Assembly: GCA_030789695.1 (NCBI GenBank)
Contig: CM061132.1
Coordinates: 32,078,418 to 32,142,417, forward strand
From: Scilla litardierei
Taxonomy: Eukaryota > Streptophyta > Magnoliopsida > Asparagales > Asparagaceae
Direction: 5' to 3'
DNA length: 64,000 nt
Shown: positions 1 to 9,448 of the stretch, piece after piece
Numbering within the stretch: position 1 is the first letter of the stretch
How the letters are laid out: each line of letters opens with the position of its first letter
Made by a program: the position numbers and the translations under genes
The notes under the pieces: generated by a model
What the model was told of the DNA's origin: nothing
What the model saw: only the letters and a program-made list of their open reading frames with translations
The model's database searches: none

Positions 1-410
1 AAGGCAACTTCCTTCCCTCTGCTTGTGGATGAGAATAAACTATTAAAATCCAAAGTTTCCAGTCTAGAATTGTCATTAAGAAAATTTTCAATTGGTAAAC
101 ATTCGTTGGATACCATACTTGAAAATCAGTTATATGGCAATAATAGAAGATGACTTGGATTTGGTTTGGAAAAACGTTGAAAAGCCCAAATTTAAGAAAT
201 TCCACAATGTGCCTTCTATTATGAAAAATATGCATGCAAAGTGTTTTACTTGTGATAGTGTTGGTCACACATCCTATTATTGTAAGTTTAGAAACACAAA
301 CATAAAGTTCAAACAAGTGTGTGTTCCTAAAACTTTATTGGCTAACACTAGTGGACCTTGTTGGATTCCACGGTCACACTTAACACCTTTCATGTAGGTG
401 AGGTGGAGAT
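1..410 (+). pseudogene. SIRE/Maximus-type copia gag remnant
   Basis: This is the 3' part of a copia gag, cut by the left window edge. Frame 1 from base 1 reads a leucine-rich stretch (SKVSSLELSLRKF) followed by GKHSLDTILENQ, which resembles the motif before the gag zinc knuckle in SIRE elements. After a frameshift near 160 the reading continues in the frame that starts at 92. That frame has a CCHC zinc knuckle (CFTCDSVGHTSYYC, C-x2-C-x4-H-x4-C) and then a GPCWIPRS segment comparable to the GPKKIWVPK motif of these elements. The known role of the knuckle is binding element RNA during particle assembly. Broken frames mean it cannot work. Its plus orientation matches the SIRE polypurine tract and LTR at 9437-11519, so both probably belong to one element split by the Tat insertion. 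Assignment to SIRE is inferred from motifs and LTR type. Confidence 0.72.
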
Positions 411-1421
411 TTGGCGAGGGGCAATGAATTGAAAATCTCATTCTTTTATCTCCTTAGTCAAATAGCGACGCGAAGGTATATTTCTTTTCCATCTTTGCAT
501 TAAGTGCATACCTTCATAGTTTTTTGTGTGTGTGCTTGATTTAATCATAGTTTGTGTGCTTGTGTGTTTTGTTTGCTTTTTAGGTTTGTTTTAGTTCTTT
601 ATAAAAGAAAAACAAAAAAAATTGAAAAACCAAAAATAAAAAAATTGCGCTTAATGAATACCTTTTTATGATTCATTATAAGTGGTATTTCTTGAATGTG
701 TATTCATATCCTTGCAGAAATCATTGTATTATTATTATAACTACATGTGCATGTTAGATACTATTTAGTAGCCATGACATGCTTCGTGAAATGATTAATT
801 TGATTTCTACACCTACATACTCACTTCCACGAATATTAAGCTTGTTGTACATTTGGAGATTCTTTTTATGAATATTGGAAAGTGAATGTAGGATGAATAA
901 AAACTAAATATTCTAAGGGATATGATGTGTATTGCCATGGATGAAAATTGAGCACAAAAGAATTGGAAATGAAAAAATATATACGTGAACTTTGCTCCGT
1001 ATGAAAAATGGATACAATTCATAGCAAATACACTACCCACGAGTATCTAACATATGCTTTATGGGTAATATTTAGCGTTGGTGTACTTTACTCGTTAAGC
1101 AATGTCAACCCCTCATTTAAAAGTCCTTTTAGGCTAAGCTTTCGGGTTTGGTAACTTGAACTCATTTATAATGAGGTGGGAAAAATCAATCCTAGTGAAA
1201 TTCATGTTAACTGGAAAATGTGGATTGTTTTGGTTGATGTTCTAAATCGAATCTCCCGTTGTACTTCAATGTTTATATTATCACACTTACACATTGGTGG
1301 TGAAGTCTAAATTATGATTTTCTATGAACTTGAATTGCTTACTTTATGAAAAATGACATGCAAGTGCTAGATATAATTTATAATGCTCTATTTTTGCATG
1401 TGATTTTATTTTGACTTCATT
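411..1421 (+). other. AT-rich non-coding internal part of the SIRE-type element
   Basis: No long frame and no protease, integrase, RT or RNase H motif is recognisable in about 1 kb after the gag remnant. Sequence continuity across the Tat target site (tagtcc at 1421, resumed at 9219 as agtccattttt) shows that this stretch was once joined to the SIRE 3' end. The simplest reading is a gag-only or pol-deleted copia derivative. Confidence 0.5.
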
Positions 1422-1426
1422 AGTCC
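1422..1426. repeat. Target-site duplication AGTCC, left copy
   Basis: AGTCC lies directly before the TGATACG start of the left LTR. The same five bases follow the right LTR at 9219-9223. A 5-bp duplication is the normal mark of LTR-retrotransposon integrase. Confidence 0.95.
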
Positions 1427-1739
1427 TGATACGTCTATTTTGCGGAGGGCCAACAGCATGGGCCCAAAGGCGCAGCCTACAACGCGAAATCGTGGGGGGC
1501 CAAGCCCACCCAACGAAGCCCATAAGAGGACCCCGAACATCGATCCGACCCGACCCCGGAAACGCGCGAGTCACTCGCTCACTCCAGCGATAACCGTTCC
1601 CCCAGGCCCGCTGCCACTTAATGGCTGTTATGGGGAGGTGCTGGCATGGCGCGGGGAGTGGCGATGGGGAGGCGGATTGAGGGGGCACGATTGGGGGCGG
1701 ACGAAGGACGTGAGTCATGGGTGGTCGCGACGAGAGGCC

Positions 1740-1748
1740 TATAAAAGG
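1740..1748 (+). promoter_or_regulatory. TATA box of the Tat LTR promoter
   Basis: TATAAAAGG in a GC-rich context, about 310 bp into the LTR and conserved in the right LTR at 8435-8443. It would define the U3/R border for plus-strand transcription. Confidence 0.75.
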
Positions 1749-2052
1749 ACTAGGAGGACGACTGAACAAAGGACCGCATCTCAGGTAACAAAACCTAAGG
1801 TACTCCATCAATGACCTAGTTCCCCCACTTCATCTCCTTCCCCCTGCTCGCGCCGGAGGACGCCGTTCCGATCTCCTCTCGAGTCGAACCGTCCCCGCCG
1901 AGCCTCCTCTTTCAGACTGTCATCTGACTTAGGCATCGGAGGGGATTTGGCCGGAACCAAGGTCCGGCCTCCCTGACGAGTGTTCTCGTCTGTTCAGGAA
2001 GACGTTAGATCCAAGTGACGAAGCATCCCTTTGACACCAGGCGAACACCATC

Positions 2053-2350
2053 AAGCACCAGCCAAGGCATCGAGGCCACCCCTCGACGCCAGGAGAGACC
2101 GAGGCCGAGCGCATCCATTCGAGCTGAGGCTTCCCCTCAGCTCCACGCCGGCCGCGCATCAAGCGAGACGACCGAGGCTACCCCTCGTCGTCCGACCGAC
2201 CGAGGCCGAGCGCACCCATCCGAGCCGAGGCTTCCCCTCAGCTCCGCGTCGGTCGCGCGTCAAGCCAAGGCACCGAGGCTTCCCCTCGTCGTCCGACCGT
2301 CCGAGGCCGAGCACCTCACACCGGGCCAAGGCTTCCCCTCAGCCCCCTAG
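2053..2350 (+). repeat. 101-bp tandem repeat inside the LTR, three copies
   Basis: The word GAGGCCGAGC recurs at 2101, 2202 and 2303 (period 101), each copy followed by CGAGGCTTCCCCTC-like sequence. The same array is in the right LTR at about 8747-9046, so it predates the insertion. Confidence 0.85.
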
Positions 2351-2525
2351 AGGCCGAGGATCCAGACCCGGCCCAGCTGACGTGCTCTGCGTCGACTACA
2401 TCTCCGATTCGCGTCGCGTCTACACGCGCTCGACGCACCCAAGGGACCCTAATCGGCCCCTTGACCACGTTGACCGGGCAGTCCACGGTCAACGATACTG
2501 TAGTGAGAAAACACTCTGAAACATC

Positions 2526-2543
2526 TGGTGCCGTCTGTGGGAA
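2526..2543 (+). promoter_or_regulatory. Primer-binding site of the Tat-type element
   Basis: TGGTGCCGTCTGTGGGAA starts two bases after the LTR. TGG pairs with the CCA tail of a tRNA, as expected for minus-strand priming. It differs from the initiator-Met (TGGTATCAGAGC) and Asp-type (TGGCGCCGTTGCCGGGGA) sites. I could not assign the tRNA. Confidence 0.8.
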
Positions 2544-2578
2544 CGAACAATCCCACGAAAAAACAAACCACACTTGCA

Positions 2579-4207
2579 ATGGCACGCGCCTGCAACGGGA
2601 AGAGACGCATGCCCCCCATCCCGGAGGAGGGAAATGGCGCACCCAACAGCAACCTTGAGGGCGCACCCAACGGCAATCACCATGCCCCCTCAGCCGAAGA
2701 GACTGGCGAGTCCGAGCTGGCCACGCAGGAGCAGCTCCGTGCCCTGGCCCAAGAGACCAACATGAACATTCAGACGCTGGTCGCGACGGTATAGCAGCTC
2801 ATCGGCGCCGCGCCAGCCAACAGAGACGTGTTGTGCGACGGCCATCGTTGGGAGGGGGCCCCCGCTCCTGCGGTCCGCTGTGGTCGCTGACCACGGAAAC
2901 CGAAGACCAAACACAGAGCGTCGGTTCACACTACCTGGCTTCTACCAGGCGAGATCGCGCGCCTCCTCCTCTCATCGTGAAAGGAGCAGGAGGGGTACCG
3001 AATACACGGGGGACGAATCAGTGACCGCGTCGTCTCGTCGGCCATGATCACCCCACCGCAGAAGAAGTGATCGGCGCCACTCGAGGGACCGATCACGGCT
3101 AAGCGGAAGCTCCCGCCGGAGGAGCTGGGAACGCCGGACCAGCCCCGCCCCCAGTGTGGCGAGGGCCGTTGAGCCAGCCCAGCCAGCGCCTGTGCCACCT
3201 CCACAACCGAACGAGCCTGAGGTAGGCGGGTGTCGGACCCCTGGAGGCATCCACGGAGACCGGTGCCCCCTGTCGCGGAGAATAACCGACCCGCAGGTCC
3301 CCTCTCGATTCAAGATCCTGACGCTGGGGAAATACGATGGGATAGGAGATCCAGGGAACCATGTGATGGACTACGAGGGGGACATGTCCTTCCAGGGAGC
3401 CGATGATACCCTGCTCTGCAGGGGCTTTTTCGACCCTCAGGGGAGCAGCGAGAACTTGGTACCGCAGCCTGCCCAGCCGCTCCATTGACAGCTTCGAGGA
3501 ACTCACCCAGCTGTTTTGCAAACAGTTCATGGCAGGGCGACAGGTAATGCCTGTTGCTAAACATTTGTTTAACATAGTGCAGGGCCCGACCGAGCCGCTC
3601 CGACAATTTATGCACCGCTTCAACGCTGAGCGGCTGAACGTAAACAGCCCTCCCGACCTCGTTGTCCAAACGGCCCTAAAGAAAGGGCTGCGTCATAGAG
3701 GCTTGAAGAAATCTCTGCACAATGATCCCCCGAAAGATCTCGCTGGGATCATGGCGAGGGCCGAGCGCTTCATGTTGACCGAGGAGACCTTGGCCATCGA
3801 GGCAGGAAAGGCCAGACGAGGGACCAAGCACGGCGATAGCGAGCGCTGCAGCCCCGAAGGGTACCGGACAGAGAAGAGGGCGAGAAACAAGCAGCGGAGG
3901 GAGGATACGAGGGACGCCACCCCGGACGTCGTCCTCACTCAAGTGCAGAAGGAAGATCGCGCTGATCGCCCCTCGCCGAAGACAAAAAGAGGGGGGAAAT
4001 GGGGAAAAGTATTGCCAGTACCACAAAGACAACGGCCACGACACTGAAGACTGCTGGCACCTAAAGAAGGACATTGAGAAGTTGATGAGCCGAGGGCACG
4101 CAAGGAACTTTACCGATGACCCGGCCCACGGAGAAGGAACATCCAAGCAGCCGGACAAAGGAAAGAAGGTCAACGCCGTCCAAGGACCCCTCCGCATCAT
4201 AGAGTGA
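2579..4207 (+). pseudogene. Tat-type gag, broken
   Basis: The reading starts at ATG 2579 (MARACNGKRR), in frame from 2528, and meets TAG at 2792. Conserved gag resumes at about 3290 (RFKILTLGKYDGIGDP). It shifts frame in the CTTTTT run near 3424-3432 and continues as LRGAARTWYRSLPSRSI and SFEELTQLFCKQFMAGRQ, the capsid core typical of Tat/Ogre gag. A second shift in the A/G-rich run near 3990-4010 leads to the nucleocapsid finger YCQYHKDNGHDTEDCWHLKK (C-x2-H-x4-H-x4-C) and a stop at 4205-4207 after RIIE. Known role: particle assembly and RNA packaging. At least one stop and two frameshifts make it non-functional. No protease follows. Confidence 0.85.
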
Positions 4208-4440
4208 GCAGGCGAGGCCCCCCAGTCACCGCCTAGTCGGGAGGTGATTATCTAGGTTCACATCCCCCCGTCTTGCTTTATTTCTTTTTTCCTCCAAATG
4301 TACTAGTCCAATAGGACCTTTAAGAGTACAAATGCACTCCTTTTTCCTTTTCTTCATCTCCGACGGAGTCAACATTTCGCTAAGGCTGCATAAGAGTGAA
4401 GACGGCCACCTCACCGGACGGGGGGTCAATCAAAACTGGT
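4208..4440 (+). other. Non-coding spacer after gag in the Tat element
   Basis: Where pol would begin in an autonomous Tat element there are only about 230 bp of non-coding sequence. No coding motif is visible on either strand. Confidence 0.5.
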
Positions 4441-5110
4441 CCTAAGCCGAGGAGCTTCACCCTCGTTGACCGACTCCGACGCTCGTAAGTCTGGGGGCAA
4501 TTCCCCCAGCCAGCGCAGACGCCGACCGGTCCTAAGCTGAGGAGCTTCACCCTCTTCGACCGACTCCGACGCTCGTAAGTCTGGGGGCAATTCCCCCAGC
4601 CAGCGCAGACGCCGACCGGTCCTAAGCCGAGGAGCTTCACCCTCGCTGACCGACTCCATCGCTCGTAAGTCTAGGGGCAATTCCCCCAGCCAGCGCAGAC
4701 ACCGACCGGTCCTAAGCCGAGGAGCTTCACCCTCGCTGACCGACTCCATCGCTCGTAAGTCTGGGGGCAATTCCCCCAGCCAGCGCAGACGCTGACCGGT
4801 CCTAAGCCGAGGAGCTTCACCCTCGCTGACCGACTCCATCGCTCGTAAGTCTGGGGGAAATTCCCCCAGCCAGCGCCGACGCCGACCGGTCCTAAGCCGA
4901 GGAGCTTCACCCTCGCTGACCGACACCATCGCTCGTAAGTCTGGGGGCAATTCCCCCAGCCAGCGCAGACGCCAACTGGTCCTAAGCCGAGGGACTTCTC
5001 CCTCGCTGACCTGCTCCATTGCTCATAAGACTGAGAGCGACCCCCGCAGCCAGCGAAGACGGTTAGACCGACTCCATTGTTTATAGGACTGGGGGCAACC
5101 CCCCCAGCCA
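4441..5110. repeat. 90-bp tandem repeat, seven good copies plus one decayed
   Basis: Units begin CCTAAGCCGAGGAGCTTCAC (or close variants) at 4441, 4531, 4621, 4711, 4801, 4891 and 4981; a degraded eighth copy runs to about 5110. The period is exactly 90, a multiple of three. Minus-strand frames stay open through the block, reading 30-residue repeats such as EGEAPRLRTGRRLRWLGELP. It sits between gag and the antisense gene, where pol would be expected. No start or splice context supports translation, so I class it as a non-coding minisatellite of the element. Confidence 0.93.
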
Positions 5111-5423
5111 ATAAGGACATCAACCGAATTGTCCAATTGAGGGACTAAGGGCGACCTCCCGGAGGAAGGAGGCGAGCGACCACCATCAGCAGAGGAGCCG
5201 AAGTCGCAGCAACAAAGCAAAATGCGCGAAAAATTCAAGTAGGTCAATTTCATTTCCAACAGTTAACCGAGGTACAAAAGTGTGTCTTTTTACAGGAAAT
5301 CGAAGTGGAGGAACCTCCTTACAAATAATTCACTCTCGGCGAACAACAAAATTCGTCACCCACGAAAACTAGGGTGACGCCGGCAGAACAAAACTTGTCG
5401 ACCAAGAACACAAAATTGCTGGC
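5111..5423. other. Spacer between the repeat block and the antisense gene
   Basis: About 300 bp. On the minus strand this is the region just past the stop of the antisense gene, so it may hold its 3' untranslated region. No AATAAA was noticed on the minus strand and no other feature is recognised. Confidence 0.4.
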
Positions 5424-7748
5424 TTAAATGAACATCCTTGCAATCAGCAATTGTTTGCCCTGAAGCAGAGAGCCGGTAAAGATGCCAATGGAGATTGCGA
5501 GGTCAGGGATCCATTTCAAGTAGGCTGGGCCAAAGCGAAGCGGATGCTGAAAAGTTTGAGGATAAAAACAAGGATGACAGGCCGGGAAGGACGACCTAGG
5601 GGACCCGGGCTCGGGAGAACGCATCCTAGGGCACCTCGCCCTGCTCGGAGCGAGGGGGATCGGCAAGCGGAAGGGCTTGTAGGACGCGCTCCGCACAATC
5701 CCGGAAGGAGGACTGGACGACTTTGACGATCCGGGGGCCGATAAGGTCTTCATACTTACCGAAGGCCTCCATGAGCACCTCGAAGATCCTCTCCCCCAGA
5801 GTCCCGACGACACCCCTCTCCACCTCATCCGCAAACCGCGCCACCTGATGTCGATCCAACAGTTCCCTCTGGAACTCCTCCCTCTCCAGGCGGAACGACT
5901 CCGCCGCTTCCCCGGCCGACCGCCGAGCGTCCTCCAACTCCCCCTGGAGATCGGCCACTCGTCCCTCTAGCTCGGCCACCCGGAGCTTGAGTTGCCGAGA
6001 CTCCATCTGGGCCGCCACCGTAGCTACCTCCGCCGCCCCAGCCCGCTCGTGGTCCTTTGCAGAGGACTCCTCCAGCTCCCTCAAATGGACAGCTCGACGC
6101 TGCGACTCGACAGCGAGTGTTGAACCCTGAACGACAAGACATGAGCCAAGAAGAAAGCGAAGGAAAGAAAGGGACAGCGGGATAGCCAGACCTGCTGAAG
6201 GATCCAGACCAAGATGTCCGACACCTTGTCAGCGGGGGCCCTCTCGAGGAGACCACAGTCCCAGGGGAGGACGGAGCCCTCAGCCAACTACTGAGCCAAG
6301 GCTCGGTCGACAAACACTGAGTCCCCGGGGGTGACCTCGAGGGAGGCCGAGCAGCTCGCCAACAGGGCACCGATTCCCGATAATGGAGGCAGGGCCGCTG
6401 CGACGGGGGTGGTCGTCAGGGTCACTGGAAGATCCTCGGCGGCCACCGCCGGGGGCACGGAGCGTACCGGACTGGGGGGATCCGCGCCTTCCTTCCTCCT
6501 CTTCCCTCCGCGAGGCTCGGCAGGCGCCGAAGGGGAGCGCTTCCGCCTCGTGCCGCCTCCACCCTCGGAGACAAGAGGGGGCGCACCAGGCACAAGAGGA
6601 GCTGCACCGGACCCATCATCACCCCCCACCACTTGGGCCGGTGGGACGGATCCGGCTCTTGCGACCTCCCCGGGGAGGGGACTACCAGAAGTAGGGACAG
6701 GAGGCGCGGGCGCCACCTTGCCCACGGTGGGCTCGGCTCGGCACACCTCCTCCTCGACGGTCCACCGAGGCGCCCTTCCCGAGGTGCTGCCTCGGCTCCG
6801 AGCGGCTCCACGCCCAATCAACTCATCGACGTTGCGGGTGAACTCGCGACCAGTCATTTCTGCAAGCGAAACCGAAATCAGGGTAAGCCACAGGGCAATC
6901 CAGGACTAAAAAAGTGACCTACCCGGAGACCACAAGACGGCCTTCAGGAGTAGGTCGTCCAGCAAAGGCCAGATAGACTTCGCCTCCAAGGGGAGGGCCG
7001 ACAGCAGCGCGACGGCCGCCTGATCAGCCTCAGAGAGGGTTAGCGTTCGGCGAGGCCGACCTGACCCACCCCAACCTGTTAAAATCTGAGCATCCTCAAG
7101 GAAGACTACGAAGACATAACCCGAGCTCCAATCCCCCGCCCAGTGGGGTAGCCTGATCAGGCATTCCCTCCCTACGCGGGCTCGGAGGTGCAGCCATGAC
7201 CCTAGACCGACCGTCTGGATCTGATAAAAATAGAAGAGGAGGGGGAGAGATGGCTCCAGACCGCGAGTGCAGCAGAGCATCACAAAGCCTGTCAGAACCG
7301 CAACCGAACAGGGGGTAAACTGGCAAAGGGACACCATGAGGTACTCCATGACTTGGATAAAGAAGGGATTGAGCGGGAAACGAAGACCCAGACTGAACAT
7401 CTCGACGTAAACGCCGACTTCGTTGCTCCTCGGAAGACAGATCCACTCGTCGATGAAAGGGACTCGAACATCATACGGGTGACAGAGGTACCTTCCCCGA
7501 ATCTCCGCAGCCGCCAGAAAAGGAGTCCTCGACGGCGTTCTGAGGATAACCGGAGGTACGTTAAGCCGCGCGGCAACCGACGCCACATCATCACCAGCAT
7601 AGTTTGGGAAGAGCTTTCCCTTCCCTTTGTCTCGGATGGAACGGCTCCCCGAGGAGGAACCGGATCCCACAGATCGGGGCCCACCACGCCTGGACTCAGG
7701 AGGATCCCTCGCCCCTTGGCCAGAGCCACCTATCCTAAGAGCAGCCAT
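5424..7748 (-). pseudogene. Antisense four-exon gene inside the Tat element (Transposase_28-like plus coiled coil)
   Basis: I place exons at 7748-6923, 6859-6192, 6126-5635 and 5546-5424. All three introns (63, 65 and 88 nt) have GT-AG ends. Lengths 826+668+492+123 make 2109 nt, or 703 codons including the stop, with phases matching at every junction. The N-terminus, with FIDEWICLPRSNEVGVYVEM and SLGLRFPLNPFF, resembles the plant 'putative gypsy type transposon' domain (PF04195). The middle is proline/serine-rich. Exon 3 encodes an alanine/glutamate-rich coiled coil (LKLRVAELEGRVADLQGELE). Exon 4 has AISIGIFTGSLLQGK. The only break is an in-frame TAG at 6288-6290. Extra antisense frames are known in plant Tat elements; their function is unknown. 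The splice model is my inference and needs transcript support. Confidence 0.7.
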
Positions 7749-8120
7749 AATATGAGGATGGGAAAGGAGTTACCTTTTTGTTTATTTGGAGAAGGCAAGA
7801 GAACGAAGGCGGCGGAAGACTCCGAGTTTGTGGAAAGCCCGGAACAGAGAGAAGAGCGAGGAAGAAGTTGGGATCAAAGCAGCCGGTGCACTTATATACA
7901 AGACCCAGGGGCGAATTCAAAACGCCTGACAGGAACGCGTGGCAAGCCTCAAAGAGCCGGCGGCGTTTCAAAATCGGCGCCAAGGGAAGTCCTATCGATA
8001 CGCCTCATCATGACCTTCATTTAAGACCACGCCTCGACTGACGTGCCAATCGGAACCCCAGGAGTCACATCGGTCGAACCGAACCGGCCAAGGCCGATCG
8101 GCCCAACCGATGGGGGCAAT
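7749..8120 (+). other. 3' internal end of the Tat element with polypurine tract
   Basis: A non-coding stretch ending in GATGGGGGCAAT (8109-8120), directly before the TGATACG of the right LTR. This is the expected plus-strand primer site. On the minus strand the same stretch is the 5' flank of the antisense gene, so that gene's promoter should lie here or in the right LTR. Confidence 0.75.
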
Positions 8121-9218
8121 TGATACGTCTATTTTGCGGAGGCCCAACAATATGGGCCCAAAGGCGCAGCCTACAACGCAAAATCATGGGGGATCCAAGC
8201 CCACCCAACGAAGCCCATGAGAGGACCCCGAACATCGATCCGACCTGACCCCGGAAACGCGCGAGTCACTCGCCCACTCCAGCGATAACCGTTCCCCCAG
8301 GCCCGCTGCCACTTAATGGCCGTTATGGGGAGGTGCTGGCATGGCGCGGGGAGTGGCGATGGGGAGGCGGATTGAGGGGGCACGATTGGGGGCGGACAAA
8401 GGACGTGAGTCATGGGTGGTCGCGACGAGAGGCCTATAAAAGGACTAGGAGGACAACTGAACAAAGGACCGCATCTCAGGTAACAAAACCTAAGGTACTC
8501 CATCAACGACCTAGTTCCCCCACTTCATCTCCTTCCCCCCGCTCACGCCGGAGGACGCCGTTCCGATCTCCTCTCGAGTCGAACCGTCCCCGCCGAGCCT
8601 CCTCTTTCAGACTGTCATCTGACTTAGGCATCAGAGGGGATTTGGCCGGAACCAAGGTCCGGCCTCCCTGACGAGTGTTCTTGTCTGTTCAGGAAGACGT
8701 TAGATCCAAGTGTCGAAGCATCCCTTTGACACCAGGTGAACCCCATCAAGCACCAGCCAAGGCATCGAGGCCACCCCTCGACGCCAGGAGAGACCGAGGC
8801 CGAGCGCATCCATCCGAGCCGAGGCTTCCCCTCAGCTCCACGCCGACCGCGCATCAAGCGAGACGACCGATGCTACCCCTCGTCGTCCGACCGACCGAGG
8901 CCGAGCGCACCCATCCGAGCCGAGGCTTCCCCTCAGCTCCGTGTCGGTCGCGCGTCAAGCCAAGGCGCCGAGGCTTCCCCTCGTCGTCCGACCGTCCGAG
9001 GCCAAGCACCTCACACCGGGCCGAGGCTTCCCCTCAACCCCCCAGAGGCCGAGGATCCAGACCCGGCCCAGCTGACGTGCTCTGCGTCGACTACATCTTC
9101 GATTCGCGTCGCGTCTACACGCACTCGACGCACCCAAGGGACCCTAATCGGCCCCTTGACCACGTTGACCGGGCAGTCCACGGTCAACGATACTGTAGTG
9201 AGAAAACACTCTGAAACA
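8121..9218 (+). repeat. 3' LTR of the Tat-type element
   Basis: 1098 bp with the same ends as the left LTR and only scattered point differences, for example gcccaacaatatgg here against gcccaacagcatgg in the left copy. TATAAAAGG is at 8435-8443. It is followed directly by the second AGTCC (9219-9223). Confidence 0.95.
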
Positions 9219-9223
9219 AGTCC
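9219..9223. repeat. Target-site duplication AGTCC, right copy
   Basis: Matches 1422-1426 exactly and closes the Tat-type element. Confidence 0.95.
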
Positions 9224-9448
9224 ATTTTTGATGATAACAAAGGGGGAGAAAAGTGTTGAAAAGAAGATTTGGTACTATTGAGTAGTATTATTAGTTATTG
9301 GTTAAAGGGGGAGCTTGAAAATACAGGAGCTTGAAAATATGGGGAGCATGCCTATCTACTTGCTACATTTATTGTGCATTACACTTCCCACACGCGCATC
9401 TATTTGCTCAAATCTTTTATGGGTTTGTCATCATCAAAAGGGGGAGAT
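9224..9448 (+). other. SIRE-type 3' internal end with polypurine tract
   Basis: Contains the AAAGGGGGAGAAAAG sequence typical of SIRE-like copia elements shortly before the real polypurine tract, AAAAGGGGGAGAT (about 9437-9448). No coding frame. Confidence 0.7.

Larger units (their letters stand above)
1427..2523 (+). repeat. 5' LTR of the Tat-type element
   Basis: It begins TGATACGTCT, ends TGAAACA, and matches 8121-9218 almost throughout. It holds a TATAAAAGG box at 1740-1748 and a 101-bp tandem repeat in its 3' half. Open frames on both strands here (for example 2031-2519) reflect GC-rich repeat sequence and not genes. Confidence 0.95.
1427..9218 (+). mobile_element. Complete non-autonomous Tat-type Ty3/gypsy LTR retrotransposon
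   Basis: The element is 7792 bp, bounded by near-identical LTRs of 1097 and 1098 bp starting TGATACG and ending AAACA, with a perfect AGTCC target duplication. Inside it are a primer-binding site, a gag with Tat/Ogre-like motifs but broken frames, a 90-bp tandem repeat block, an antisense multi-exon gene, and a polypurine tract. No protease, RT, RNase H or integrase is present, so it must be moved by enzymes supplied in trans. It is inserted in the 3' internal region of a SIRE-type copia element of the same orientation. The similar LTRs and intact duplication suggest that it is the youngest insertion in the left nest. Confidence 0.92.

Noticed and set aside
2031..2519. Long proline/serine-rich frame on the plus strand
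   Set aside because: It lies wholly inside the Tat LTR, is made by the 101-bp repeat, and has counterparts in other frames and in the right LTR.
5451..6909. Plus-strand frames over the antisense gene
   Set aside because: No family motifs; the minus strand gives a consistent spliced model with recognisable domains.
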